From Diospyros lotus (taxonomy: Eukaryota > Streptophyta > Magnoliopsida > Ericales > Ebenaceae): 64,000 bases of DNA. The notes beneath the pieces are model-generated. The model was not told the DNA's origin and ran no database searches. It saw only the letters and a program-made list of their open reading frames with translations. Shown piece after piece: positions 34,040-46,551 of the stretch. The translations under genes and the position numbers were made by a program. The stretch's first letter is position 1. Each line of letters starts with the position of its first letter. The stretch lies in assembly GCF_014633365.1 (NCBI RefSeq), contig NC_068349.1, positions 13,194,753-13,258,752 on the forward strand. The letters are read 5' to 3'.

Positions 34040-35631
34040 ATGGTTAATGCTATCAAAGGACTGTTCATTTCATGGTAAATTTGTTTTTCCACCTCATCCT
34101 TCTTTACTATTTAGGTCTGCTACTATCCTGATGTGTGTGTTTATCTCATAGAGTCAACTACTTCCTTTTTTTGAATCTACGTATGGGAATACTTTAGTGA
34201 ACATTTATGTGGACAGCTCACCAAGTGCTAAATTGGTAGATTGCCCTTCTTGCGTCATGCAGGACTCTGTTCATTTAAAAAAAATAAAACTAGGTTCTGG
34301 AAGAAAAATTAAATGTACTTGATGATATCAATAAGTAACTTGAAGGCGTGTCACTGTTGGAACTTGAGAATTATTAAAGTAGACTTAATACTTGCCAATG
34401 GAACAATATTCTTATACTACAGATTCATGCTTAATCCAGACTGTTAAAACAATTAGTTTATCTTTCTATCTGTACATGTTCTATTTTTAATTTTTTTATC
34501 TTGTACTTGTCAAAGAATTATATGATCACCAACATATATGCTGTAAGGTCAAGGATCTTGGCCTTTTGAGATTGGTTAATTACCAAAAAAATACTAAACT
34601 TTGGCCAGTGTATCAATTTTACAACAAAATTTAAAAATTATAGGGCCTGTTTAGTTATAGAAAATATTTTCTAATTTACAACAGCAATTTTTAATGAATG
34701 GTTGAATCTCCAACTAGAAAATAGAAAACTCAATTCTATAATTTTTTAACTTTATACCATGAATTGGAAAATATCAAAAATAAATTTCTAAAAAGGAATG
34801 TTATTATTCCTTTTTGAATGTTTTCCACAACTTGACCATGTACAGAATTAAATTTTGTCATTATGTGCATGGTTAAGTATGAAAACGGAGAAGAAAAATC
34901 ATTATTTAGTACATCAAAAGAGTATTACTTATGTAAGTTTTAACGGTATTTTAGAATTGATATAAAATTGATAAGTTCTAAAGTTTGTTGTAGAATTGAT
35001 ACACTGACCAACCCTTTTTAGATCAATCAATCTGTGTCTATGTGTCTGTGAATGCTGCCTTGGATGGAAAGTTAGAATCATCCGTTAATTAAAAGCATAA
35101 TTTTACTATTTGCTGCAGACAACTATTTTTTCCTTTTGGTGAGCAAGCAGTCTGACCCTGTTTCTGTGTTTCTAGAACTAAATTATCTTCATGAAGGACC
35201 TGCTAAGGTGCTAATTGCCTTTAGAGGCTGCATCGATGATAGGTGATATAGGTATTTGGATGTGCTTGGTTTGCTTCTTGTTGAAATGACAAATAAGGGA
35301 AGGAAACTAAGATTTGATTCTTGATGACATGATGAACAAGGCTTGTCATTTGTAGTAGTTTTATAGGTCTTTAAGCATGCGGCACCAGATGTTTGCTTTT
35401 CTTCCAAACCATTCCTGTGTCAGTAAATAACAATCTGCTCTGCCTTCTTGCAGCGATGTCCCCATGGCGCAATTTATCATCAACTTGAACAATTCACTGC
35501 CCACTTCACAGAAGTTCATCATACACATCTTGGATAATACAACCCTCTTTGTGCAGCCCCATGTGGCTGAAACGATAAGAAGTGCCATTTCAGAGTTCAG
35601 GGACCAGAATTCCTATGAGAAGCCTACTTGA
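34040..35631 (+). CDS. TFB5: TFIIH subunit TTDA/TFB5 (GTF2H5 family)
   Basis: Coding exons 34040-34074 and 35454-35631 join to a 70-residue protein; the family is about 70 residues long. Exon one encodes MVNAIKGLFIS and ends TG|GTAAAT. The second opens after CTTGCAG with C, giving Cys12, then DVPMAQFIINLNNSL, SQKFIIHILD and SAISEFRDQNSYEK. The N-terminal MVNAIKG and C-terminal DQNSYEK motifs are characteristic. An acceptor TTGCAG|GG at 34012 shows a leader exon upstream. The protein is the smallest core TFIIH subunit, pairs with p52/TFB2, stimulates the XPB ATPase, and acts in nucleotide excision repair and transcription initiation in the nucleus. The reading frame is intact. Confidence 0.95.
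34601..35011. mobile_element. Inverted-repeat MITE in TFB5 intron, with a second insertion
   Basis: TTGGCCAGTGTATCAATTTT at 34601 and TTGGTCAGTGTATCAATTCT (reverse complement of the right end, 35011) are inverted ends that stay similar for about 33 bp. Inside, GGGCCTGTTTAG at about 34643 looks like the start of another MITE. The intron is spliced around it. Confidence 0.7.
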
Positions 35632-35975
35632 CTTGGCCTTCATTATTATATGTGCCTTGTAACTGTCTGAAAGCTTATCAAGCATACCCAAATATAAATC
35701 ATTTTGTCTTTTCCTTAAGAATCTGTACGAGCACCATCAACAGTTCCATCTTATCAACATAGAAATACGTAATTCTTTCTGCATTTGTATCAATGGCCAA
35801 TAGCAGTTCTAGCCGGGTGTGCTGGGTAATATAATTCACAAAACACCTGCATTGGTATGCGCACAGAATTCTGTGTATTATTCATTTCAAGAAGGTTTGA
35901 ACCTTGATTAGGAAGCTAACCTTTTCTCATCAGGCCAACCCGTATGGGATGGATATGACACCACTTAATACCAAT

Positions 35976-36272
35976 TCTTACGATTCTTGAAATTACTCCG
36001 AAGTTATTCCTAGATTTTCTATTTCAAACTCGAAATTGTTTTTGTTTAGGAATCTATCTCTTTAATTCTGTATTTTTTTTTTTTTTTATCTGTGTTTTGC
36101 TATATTGATACTTTCCTTGTAATTAGAATTTTGTCCATATTTAGAGCAGATTGATACTTTTCTTGTAATTAGAATTTTATCCACGTTTAGAATAAGCTTG
36201 TTTTTATATGATGTACAACTCTTTTGTCAATAAATAAGAAAGAAATTTTATCAAGAATCAAGATATTCTTCA
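35976..36272 (+). repeat. 5' LTR of copia copy 3
   Basis: 297 bp, beginning TCTTACGATTCTTGAAATTA and ending GATATTCTTCA. It aligns with both ends of 46985-47998 but lacks about 700 bp present in the middle of that copy. Confidence 0.8.
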
Positions 36273-36286
36273 TGAGATCACAGCCT
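36273..36286 (+). promoter_or_regulatory. Degenerate primer-binding site
   Basis: TGAGATCACAGCCT directly follows the LTR and matches TGGTATCAGAGCCT at 11 of 14 positions. Confidence 0.6.
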
Positions 36287-36479
36287 TTCTTCTAGGCTTC
36301 TTTTTGTTGGCCTTAATTGTCTTACATTCTTGTTGTAATCGTTCTCCTTCTTGCCTTTCATTGTAATGGTCCCGCACCTTTCAGCCTTAAAACCCTCTTG
36401 TCTTAAGATGTTGATAATCTCCACGGACACCTTTGCACCTAATGTACCCTCTGCCCCTATAAGTGAACCTTTTATTGTT

Positions 36480-37851
36480 ACTGCCTTAACGGATCAGGCA
36501 GTAAACTCCAAAGCTTGAATTCGTTCTACCGCCTTGATGGAACAAACTATTTGCAAGTCAAATTGTCTAAAACTTTCTCAAGGGGCGAGGATAGATGGAC
36601 CACCTATCTGGCACTGGTCTAAGCACCAAAGATCCATGATCAAGACAAAGGATGAAGGGGATTCTATAGATTATGTCATGGCCATAGAACTCCATGAAAT
36701 TGGAGCTTAGCTGGAATGTGATGTTCCTCTCAACCACAAGAAGGATACGGGGAACATTGTAATAAACCTATTCCAAGAAGGATATTGCTCTAGTTTCTGA
36801 GTTAAAAGGCATGCATGTCACTGACTACTACAATAGGATGGCAGGTTTCTGGCTGGAAATTGACTAGTACCGAGACTTAAAGATGAAATGTAATGATGAT
36901 ATTCAAATTTTCCAGGAGGTCATGGAGCATGATAGAGCAATCGAATGCCTAACAGGGTTGAACGTAGAATATGACCAAATTAGAGTACAAATCCTTGGTA
37001 AGGACCTAATCCCAATCCTTTGTGAAATTTTTTTCATTGTTAGAGTTGAGGAAGGTCAATGAGGTGTCTTGTTGGAATCGATACATCTAAAGCTTTAGTG
37101 ATGGTGTCTCAAAAGGTTGGAGACAAAAAGAATGAGGGATAGAGGACTGGTGACAACACTCGACCTGACTCTAAAAAAAAAGTCCAATAAAGATGTACTA
37201 TGATGTACTTATTGCAATAAATCACGTCATAGTTAAGATAATTATTTCAAGCTGCATGAGAAGGCACAAGTTTTGGCTCAAACTAGAGGATTTAAAGGTC
37301 ATGTACAGGGTCAAGCCAACATGACCAACAAGGAAGAGACCTCGTCAGGACTAACTCAAAACAAAGAAGATTTCAAGGAGTTCAACCAAGAGAAAATGAA
37401 AAAGGTTGTGACACCTCCTGGAGTCACTCGAAATAAGTTTTAAGTTTTTGCTCTCTTGCCTAAGTCGATGTCTCTTAATCGAATTTGCTAAAGCTTCAAA
37501 TGCTACACATTTGAGTTCGTGGGTTGTTGATTCGAGTGTAATTGATCACATAACTCATAATGCTATTCTTTTTTATTCTATAAATCCACTTTGGGAAATC
37601 AAGAAATTATGGTAGCAAACATTTTTTCCATTGTCATCGCCAACTAAGATAATCTTCATCTAACCCCCACGATTCCCTTAAATAATGTCCTACATGTCCC
37701 AAAACTACCACCAATCTCAATTCTATTCACAATATCACCAAAGAACTTCATTGCAAATTTTTTTTTTTTTTTATTCTCATTGTGTTTTTCAAACCCTAGT
37801 CTTAGGGAAAACAATTGGATTTGCTAGAAAATGTGATAGGTTGCACTACCT
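36480..37851 (+). pseudogene. Copia copy 3: gag, zinc knuckle, protease
   Basis: gag starts near 36500 with RLDGTNYLQVKLSKTF, changing frame to LKGRGRMDHLSGTG. Further on are DYNQIRVQILGKDL-like traces (about 36970). A CCHC knuckle follows at about 37205 (CTYCNKSRHS, a stop, then DNYFKLH, so the third Cys is lost). The protease block SWVVDSSVIDHITHN is at about 37515, with Ser in place of the usual Gly. At the end is a GAG-pre-integrase start (IGFARKCDRLHYLE). Copy 1 at 4158 has the same arrangement, so they are related families. Confidence 0.82.
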
Positions 37852-37856
37852 TGAAG

Positions 37857-40062
37857 TGTAAACACCCCCGCTCGGATATCCCAACCACCCGGACTACCTG
37901 AACGAGAGCGCTTATGGAAGGGAAAAGAATGAAACACAAGACGGAGAATTACCCCGAGCATGCATACACAAGAAATAAAACAGCGAAAGCAAAGCTATCT
38001 ACATGCATGCACGCAAGTACCCTGCTGGTATAACGGTCCCACGGTATATAAATACATATAAACACCTGTACCAACAAATAGAAAATACAAAGAACGACCC
38101 GGCACAGTAAAAAATAAAGAGACAAAAATCCTATCAAAATATTAGAGACAACGAAGGGGAAACTAACTGTACATCATACTAACGCGACTGCTAAGTACTG
38201 CAATCCTCGCCCTCAACTTTAGTTTTTCGCTTACCTAGAATAATAGAAAGTAAGGTGAGTCGCAAGACTCGGCAAGTTTATAAAAAAAGAAAGGCAATAA
38301 GTCAAATAGAAGGAGTGAACTCCCCAAACATAGTCCCACAGATACACATAAGCCATGAGACGCTACAACACAATAGTATAGCATAATGAAATCACATATC
38401 GGTCCTTGGAGCCCACACAAGACATCCGGCACCCAAGTCCCATACCAACTTGTTGCTGCCTTGAAAGGCAACATAAGTCTTTAACAAATCTGTGCGCACT
38501 TCCTCCGATCAGTGCTCCCAACACCCGAGCCTCTGAATAACTGAACCCCAGGCTCCCTCAACGGTTCTCCCGTCCGAGACTGCTGAACATATAGTAACCA
38601 TGCAATGCACATATAAGATGCAAGGCGTAGTAAGTATCAACTAGATACACTGGCGCCTATACATCCAGGCATCAGGAAAATGCTTCGCCCACATAGAAAA
38701 CCACACGCGATGCATATGCCTGTGCCAGATGCAATCCAACAATACTAGGATGTCCGTGTCCAAGCATAAACAGGACATGAAAACCCCAACATGCGTCCTG
38801 TACCCATGCGTATACCAGAACCATGAAACAGTAATAGAGGATATCAAGTCATGTAGTAAATCATATAATGGCAAAGCTGGTCAGCAATGCCTAACACTGG
38901 TCGACTTTCAGTGGCTAGGAGTGTCCGGTCGTCGGCTTAAGAAAGACCGTATAATAGTCACTTCAATGTCACCAAACAGCCGACCGTTGCCCCTACTACT
39001 CAACAGCTCTAGTCTACTCGCAGTCAAAGAATCCATAATTATATCCGAACATCTAAGAACCTAATCCCAAAATGAGTTCGGTATCATTCCCAAAGGCGTG
39101 GGGGTAACAAAAAACCCCGTAGGCAACCAGCAAATAAATTTCTCAAAGATAGCTTATTAAATTTAATTTACACAAAAAAAGCTCATAACTCCCTAATTAA
39201 TAAACGGACCGAAACGAACGAATGGAGGGTAAATAAATTCACAATGGAAGGAATTTCGTAGAGGGAGTAGGAAACTTGCCTCGAAGATATCCTTGGGCTT
39301 TTCTATTCAAACGCGACAAAAATTATACAAACTGCAATATTGTGTAATTTCGTCAAAATTAATAAAATTGAGTTCTAAATAAAATTTTAACCGTACAAAA
39401 TTTATTACTCAGCTTCTTAAATTACCTGATATCCTTAGAATGAGAAAAAGATCGAATTTTCCTTATAAACTTCCAATTTTTCCTCACTTCTTCGCTGCTC
39501 CCGTGTGTTCTGTTGTTGCCCAATTTCCTTCTTATTTTTGCTTCAAAACGACTCCAATTTAGGCATTAATTGAGGCTGCCGAGCAATCATTAAAGGCTGG
39601 AATTGTGGCTTTAATTGAAAATGAGAAAAGCTTGGTGGAGGGGCAGCCACGTGGGTTGCCCCCTCCTGCTCCATACGGCGTCGTTTTGGTGCTTTAAGCT
39701 AGTTGGAATTAATTTTCAGCAAAACCAGCAGACAGCACCACCCCCAAGGCTCGATCTCGCATCAGCCAGCACATCTCACGCGCGCCTGCCGTCCTAGCCA
39801 ACTTCTCCCTCATTTGAGCCTGCTATGCAAATGGGCACTCTAGCACCTCACACCACCTTCAATACATTCCCACAACTATATTTAATCTCTCAATTCCTTA
39901 TACATTCCATAATATATATATATATATTAACTATGGTTAAATATTATTATTCTTATACTTACCATTATTATTATTATGATGCTTAACAACATATTAATCT
40001 TTATACTAAATTAATACATTAAACTACTAATTAAATTAAACTACGATTTATGGGTCGCTACA
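37857..40062 (-). mobile_element. Solo LTR, about 2.2 kb, with perfect TSD
   Basis: On the plus strand it runs from TGTAAACACCCCCGC to GGGTCGCTACA, flanked by the perfect duplication TGAAG (37852-37856 and 40063-40067). In its own direction it starts TGTAGCGACCC. The copia GAG-pre-integrase peptide reads LHYLE before it and resumes LFSCG after it, which shows the insertion directly. Confidence 0.92.
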
Positions 40063-40067
40063 TGAAG

Positions 40068-40258
40068 ACTTATTCAGCTGTGGCATAAATGGGAACAAAC
40101 CAACCTCCTATCGACCACCACCTTCTTTGGCATCCTCAAATAAAAAGGTTTGAGCATATCATCTTCATCTCGAACACCCTTCTTTCCTTTTGTTAAAGCA
40201 TATGTTTCCTTCCTTATTTGAAGATATTCTTGTTATTGATTTTCATTATTGTCAGAGT
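40068..40258 (+). pseudogene. Copia copy 3: GAG-pre-integrase piece
   Basis: The reading resumes after the solo LTR. A degenerate HLEHPSFLLLKHMFPSLFED motif (about 40160-40235) matches the W-H-x-R-L-G-H-P-S block of copia pre-integrase. It ends near TGTCA at 40252, where the next insertion begins. Confidence 0.75.
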
Positions 40259-42256
40259 TATGTTATTGTTGATGTTAGGATTTATGATTCAAAATGTATT
40301 TTTCATATAATTGAAATGTGTTGTTTGTATGCATTTTGTTATATATATTTGGGTTTCATTTTATGTTCATTTAGCTAACAGTTTAAATGTATATATGATT
40401 GATCTACTGATTATTTTTGTGGGCCAAATAGCCATTGGGTCGAGATCTATTTTATGAGCCAAGCCCATTTGTCATGCGGCCCATGCGTTTTGCTTAAGCC
40501 CAGCTGGTTGCCTACTAGTATATAAGGGCAGCTTCATGCCCTAATTGCAATCAGATCTTCTATTTCTCTCATTGTGAAACCTTATATTCGGCGCTCTTGA
40601 AGTGAGACTCTTTCTCGCTTGTAAATCATTCTCTTGTTTGATTGACTTCGATTTGTTGGTAAGATCACACGGTAAGGTTGTATTGCTTTAATCTCTGTTG
40701 TTGAATCACCTGAGGCGTGAGAGATTTGGTGTAACTGATAAGATCAGATTCTTGGCACGATCTTGAGATCGGTAGAACAGATTCTATACTTGTTCTTGTA
40801 TTTTCTTTTCTGATCTCAGTTTATGTATTTGCAATACGTTTTTGTTATTGTTGTGATCTTGTAATCCGGTTGTAATCGAAAGCTATTAGTGGATTGACTA
40901 AAGGTGGAGCCTTTACCGTGAGTAGGATCTATTAATCCGAACACGTAAAAGCTTTGTGTTCTTATGTTCTTTACTTTTCTCGATTTATGCTTTTTCTTAG
41001 TTGGTTTGGCCGATTAAAACAGGGTTAATACATTAATAGTTGAGTTTTAATGTGATGAGAAAATGAGAATAATTATTGATGATGATGAACAAAACAATAT
41101 ATTAGAGATAAAAGATAGAAGAAGAATAAATCGAGTAAGACTTGTAAGCATTCAAGTATTCCAAAAATAATAATAATCGAGTGGATAGAAATATTATTCG
41201 AGTATAAGAGAAAAATAATTGAGTACAATCTCGATTACTTGAGTAAAAGTATTAATCTAAGTTATTGAGTCTTTGAATCATTTCTCTTAATCGAGTATAA
41301 AGTTATTTGTAATCGAGTATTTATCTGTTAATCTGCAAAAACTTTGATGTACTCGAGTTTCACTTTCACTTGAAATAAGCATAATCGATTTAAGCTTAGA
41401 ATATCTAAAGTTCAATCGAGTAAAATCTCATTATAATTGTATAAGTTAACTCTCCATAGTATATAATCGATTACAAGTAAAATTGTATTCTAGTAAGTAT
41501 AGGTTTATACTCGAGTAAACACATTTGTAATCGAGTAAATAATACAAGTTTCTGTCAAACCAAAAATAATCAAGTACTTAAAAATTGTAATTGAGTGAGC
41601 ATCTAAATGTACTCAAGTAAATTAATTTTGTAATCGAGTATTTGTTTGTTTGGAAATTTGCTAAGTCTCTAGTAATTTGATGTAATCGAGTAAGAGTTTG
41701 GTTATACTCAACTAAATAAAGCTTTTTAATGGAGTAAAGCTTTACAACTTTCTATCATAATATTTTTAATTGGGTACAATGATTTTGTAATCAAGTAAAT
41801 ATGGAAGATAGTCGAGTACAATCTTTATACACTCGCTATTTACGAAACTTAGTTGATTAAACTACAGTTTATAATCGAGTAATATGTGGTGATTTTTGAA
41901 TTTATAGTTGTTACAGAGTATTTAATGCAAACTGTTTCTACTTTTTAGAATACAATTAGAACATTAAAAATAGATAAATGTTTTTCAGACATTTTGTGCA
42001 TTAAAATTATTATTCCAACTACTTTGTGAGAATGGTTAGAGACAAAAAATGGTAGCTACCAAAAGTAAGTTTGGTCGACTAAAATCTTGGTGAGGAGGCC
42101 AAGGTAGTGGAATAGGCATAGTCGAAACTATAAATCTTGGTGTGTTGTTATCTTGCAATTTATTTTTATTTTCAGCTTTAAGTTATTTTTTTTTAAAAGA
42201 GTGAAAGTTTAAGTCATCCCCTCTTAAGCTAATTGGGTTTTACAATTAAAATGTTT
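40259..42256 (+). mobile_element. Composite insertion of LTR-derived sequence
   Basis: About 2 kb separates two adjacent integrase pieces, and TGTCA occurs at both edges (about 40250 and 42256). The left part, from TGTTAGGATTTATG at 40273 to about 41021, is an LTR of the same family as the arms at 15009-15805 (TAGTGGATTGACTAAAGG, CCGAACACGTAAA), with a TATA box ATATAAGGGC near 40520. The right part is described separately. How the two parts came together is not clear. Confidence 0.6.
41051..42244 (+). mobile_element. Second LTR-like unit with AATCGAGT iterons
   Basis: Runs from TGTGATGAGAAAATGAG to GGGTTTTACA, flanked by TTTAA and ATTAA (4 of 5). Between about 41130 and 41890 it holds nine exact AATCGAGT copies and many one-base variants, plus ACTCGAGT copies. 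The end CATCCCCTCTTAAGC near 42217 resembles the last part of copia LTRs. It seems to have entered the LTR part at 40273-41050. Confidence 0.5.
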
Positions 42257-43350
42257 GTCAATTTACAAAACATCATCGTGTTTCTTTCCCTACAAAATAA
42301 ATAAAGTGTAATAAACTTTTTTCTTAATATTTTTGGATATTTGGGGGCTTTTGAAAATTCTTAATGTTAATTGGACTATGTGATTTATCTCTTTTATAGA
42401 TGATTGTATTAAGACAATTTGGCTATCTCATGAAAGAAAAATCAAAAGTTAGTATTCTATTTCCTCAATTCCACAACATGGTCGTCACACAATTTGGGGA
42501 AAAAAAATCATTCTGATAATGTAAATAATTATTTTAATCAAATCCTTTCCACATTTTTTTAGAGAAAGGGTATCGTCCAATTCTGAGTTGAAACACCCCA
42601 ACAAAATGGGGTTGTTGAACAAAAAAATCGTCACCTCCTAAAATAATCCCGTGCCCTTTTATTTTAGTCTAATGTCCCAAAATTTCTTTGGGGTCACAGT
42701 CTTGATAGTTGCTTATCTCATCAACTAGCTTTTTTCTTCTAGAGTCTTGGGAAATATCCACACTACTTGAGTACTTCCTTAACTTTGTTTTTATTCAAAA
42801 TCTTTCCCTTGAAGTCTTTGATTGCATTACTTATTTATAAAACAAATCGATCCAAGTTAGATCCTTGAATAAAAAAATGCGTCTTCATTTGCTACTCTTC
42901 TACACAAATGTGGTACAAGTGTTGTGACCCTTCCAACCAACGTACTTTTTTCTATATTTATGTTATATTCCATGAAGTTGAACCTTTCTATAAGCCCATT
43001 CCCACTCATCTTTAGGGGGAGAGATTATTCAAGGTAGACGTGTGTTCAGGTTCTACATCTTTTCTTGAAAGAATTAAAACCACAACTAATTCCCTTAAAC
43101 CCACAGTCGTAGCTAATTCCACTGAACCTATAGCAATAATTGAAACCATTCCAGCTTAATCCAATGAAACCATTACCTCTCTAGCAAAAATTTCAACCTT
43201 GCACCTTAAGTTTGTTGCATAATTGAAAAACCAAAAATTGCTAAAGCTATATTCAAGGAGAGTATAGCCCTCACAAGTACGAAAATAGAGCCATGAACCT
43301 AACTTGAGCACAGGTAATGAAAGAACTTTAAGTATTTCTATTTTTGGCAT
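42257..43350 (+). pseudogene. Copia copy 3: integrase remnant
   Basis: Resumes with KHHRVSF at about 42267, then FGYLG and FIDDCIKTIWL (about 42340-42430) and a degenerate HPNKMGLLNKK block (about 42590-42625), the normal integrase order. Catalytic residues cannot all be traced because of frameshifts. The tail is the variable spacer before reverse transcriptase. Confidence 0.75.
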
Positions 43351-43357
43351 TAATGAG

Positions 43358-43749
43358 TGTTACGAAATCAGATCGACAACATATAACAATCAAACCAATC
43401 AACCACACACGAACACAGAATTTAACATGGAAAACCCAAATCGAGAAAAATCACGAGCAGAAAAAATAAAATATCACTAACCAAATATTGGTAATACAAA
43501 AGTGATATAACTGTAACTAATTTCAGAATATTAGACACCTATTTATAAACCTAAAATCATTTGTAGATGTACACATGAAACCATATCTTGATTAGAAGAT
43601 GATTCATAAGGATATTCCTCCAGATGAGATAAATCTCACATAAAATCGAATTTGACATCATAATCACAGTCAAATTCAAAGTCATAATCACAATCAAATT
43701 AGGAGACCAAATCACAAATAAACATAAATTTTGAGTCATAATTATCACA
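43358..43749 (-). mobile_element. Solo LTR, 392 bp, with perfect TSD
   Basis: On the plus strand it runs from TGTTACGAAATCAG to ATTATCACA, flanked by the perfect 5-bp repeat ATGAG (43353-43357 and 43750-43754). In minus orientation it has a TATA-like TTTATAAATAGG near 43550. It separates the integrase and reverse transcriptase parts of copia copy 3. Confidence 0.85.
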
Positions 43750-43754
43750 ATGAG

Positions 43755-45021
43755 TTTGTTTCATATGATAACCAACTCACCTCAAAAAGTGATATTAACC
43801 TTTCCATTGCCTTGAGAAAAGGGACACAAAAGTGCACCCAACGTCCATTATCTAACTTCATTTCCTCATATTGTCTCTCCACCCAACACAAAAGCTCTCT
43901 TTCTACCTTGAACTCATTTGAAATTCCAAAAACATTACATGAGGCTTTAGGAGATAGGCATCGGACATGTGCGATGAAGGAAGAGATAAAGGCCATGGAG
44001 AAGAATAAGACTTGGGATATAGTCACACGTCCAAAAGAGAAAATGGTAATTATTTGCAAATGGGTCTCTATCGTGAAGTTTAAAGCAGATAAAACTCTCG
44101 AGAGGTACAAAGCAAAGATAATTGCGAAGGGCTATATGCAAACTTATGGAGTGGACTATCAAGATACCTTTACTTTAGTAACAAATATGAATACAATACA
44201 AATTATTTTATCCTTTGTTGTTTACATAGAATGGGAGCTTTAGCAATTTGATGTGAAGAACGCATTTCTCCATGGAGATTTAAAAAACAAAAGTATACAT
44301 GGAACCCCCCCCCCCCCCCGAACCGGGATTTGATGAAGAGTTTGGTCCTAATAAAGTCTGCAAGTTGAAGAAAGCCTTGTATGGGTTAAAATAATCACCA
44401 AGAGCTTGATTTGGAAGACTTGCAAAAGCTATGATGAGATTTGGCTATAGACAAAGTTAAGGTGATCACACTTTATTCATCAAACACTTGAAGGAGGTAA
44501 AGATTACTATCTTATTAGTGTATGTTGATGACATCATTGTCACTAGGAGTGATAAAGATGAGGGAAAGAGATTGAAAGCCAACTAGCCCGAGAGTTTGAA
44601 ATCAAAGAATTGAGCAAGCTAAGATACTTCCTTGGGATTGAAGTAGCATATTCCAAACAAGAAATATTTGTATCACAACGGAAGTCTGTACTAGACTTGT
44701 TTAAGGAAACTAGTGTTCTAGGAAGTAAGGCTTCAAATATTCCTCTTGATCCAAATCACAGGTTAGACCGAGAAAAGAAAGGAGAAGCAGTTGATAAAGG
44801 ATGTTACCAAAGGTTGGTTGGGAAGTTAGTCTACCTTTCACATACTCAACCTAATATAACCTATGTAGTAAGTGTGGTTAGCCACTATATGCGTGATTGA
44901 GAAAGGAACATCTATAGATAGTTTAGAGGATTCTCCATTACTTGAAAGCTACTTTTAGAATAGGAGTTTTGTTTCAAAAAGGGAATGAGTTGCTAGTAGA
45001 AGCATACATCAATGTTGATTA
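43755..45021 (+). pseudogene. Copia copy 3: reverse transcriptase
   Basis: Long legible stretch: LSNFISSYCLS, ALGDRHRTCAMKEEIKAMEK, TWDIVTRPKEK, LERYKAKIIAKGYMQTYG, VDYQDTFTLVTNMNTIQ, QFDVKNAFLHGDL, then the catalytic VYVDDIIVT at about 44519-44545 and the FLGIEVAYS motif near 44628. A 16-base C run (44305-44320) and several stops break it. The RNase H start (AYINVDY) is reached at 45003-45021, where another LTR intervenes. Confidence 0.92.
44305..44320 (+). repeat. Poly-C run of 16 in reverse transcriptase
   Basis: A single-base tract where related elements encode a short Pro-containing motif (E-L/P-P-G-F). It can shift the frame and is prone to sequencing error. Confidence 0.9.
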
Positions 45022-46551
45022 TGTTGGAAATGTATGCCCTAAAGACACGTTTTGTTTAATTTATGGTAATGATGTTTCTTTTAGTCAGTTTGTGGCACAT
45101 ATATTATTTGCATTTAATTGTTGGAAAAGTGTCCATGCTATTAAGTAAGTGATTCATGTGATGGGTCGTTCTTCACAGTTAGGCATGAATCATGGGTACT
45201 TAATAAGCAAGAAAATATTACTCTTGATCTTTTGATAGAACTGGACATTCTATCATGATAAGATCATTGTACAATAGATCCTAATGGAGGATGGCTTGCC
45301 TTAGCCAGTAAACAGTCCGTTTACTCTAATTGTACAAGCGCATTTGGAATGCGTAGAGTGGACCTGTGATAGAAGCTAATGACAAAGTACTAATTATCAT
45401 GGAGCTGGTCTATCACTGCTACTACGTGGACGAGTACCCTAATACTTGAGTATTAGTTGGTGGTCTAGTGAACCTAGAGCTATATTCTTAGATTCACTGT
45501 AGGTGAGGTCTATCAAAGATCAATAACCTTTTGAGTTGGGAGTATGGTTTCTAATTAGCTAAGACAGACTAATACAAGATAGTTTCTGTGATTCACCCCC
45601 TTGTGATTGTCCAAGAATAATCAAATAATCCAAGGCCCTGGGAACGTGACTTAAGAGTGTGTGCTTCTGGGTAGCTCCCAGTGATAAGCAAGTACATTCG
45701 AGTAGTCACGGATTATTGGACTAGTGATCTAAGGATGGTAGAAATCATTTAGAGAGGTGTTAGTACATTATTCCTTTCTAAATGATGGGTGTTACGCAGA
45801 GGGGTATTTTCGTCATTACACTAGTAGGTCAAAGACATGGCATATGCAAAATTATTAGTGGGGTCAGTGTTACCATATGGTGATAGTTGGAACACTTAGA
45901 ATGACAAAATATAGCTACTAGGTAGTAGGGATATTTTGGTCATTTTAGTAGCCATGAATAATTTGTCTTTTGGTCCCCGGGGTAGCTCAATATAACTCAT
46001 GTATTATTTAATACATTTGGCTTGTTGGGTGAATTACATTGAGAGAGAATTATTTTATTCAGAATGGTCCATAATTAATTAGGCTAGAATAAAATAGTAG
46101 TTCATTAGTTTTTAATTAATTAATTGGGCTAACCCAATTAGAAAATTAATTAAATGGACTTGGCCCACTAGGGTTTGGCCCACTAGGGTTTTAACCCTAG
46201 GGTTCTCCCTATATATATTCTCTCTTTGGTTGTTTTTCATCTAAGGTTCTTTTACTCTTCTTCACCAAAAGAGGCCACGAGTTTTGAGTCATACCTTGGA
46301 AGATCGAAAGAGAGCCTTCAAGTTCTGATGCGAAGGAGCCGAAGGATTGCAGGACAGCCGTCGTCTCCACCACGAGAAGAAGCTCCCGCCCATCCTCCGC
46401 ATGTCGCTTCATTCCGTCCGGTAATCCGTAGGAAAAGTAAGTTTCCTAGATTCTAATCAATACGAGGAAAGTTTTTATTTAAAAACGCTTCCGTTGCATG
46501 CTATGTATCCTCGATATGATCCTTCAGATTATGCATGATTCTTAACAAACA
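45022..46551 (+). mobile_element. Solo copia LTR, about 1.5 kb
   Basis: Starts TGTTGGAAATGTATGCCCTA, a start I associate with a common plant copia LTR family, and ends near CTTAACAAACA. A TATA box TATATATATTC lies at about 46210 after the GGCCCACTAGGGTTT stretch. RNase H of copia copy 3 reads up to 45021 and resumes after 46551. No target duplication could be matched (GATTA against ATAGG), so the right boundary may be a few bases off. Confidence 0.75.

Noticed and set aside
43745..44162. Minus-strand frames of 71 and 121 residues
   Set aside because: Shadows of the plus-strand copia reverse transcriptase.
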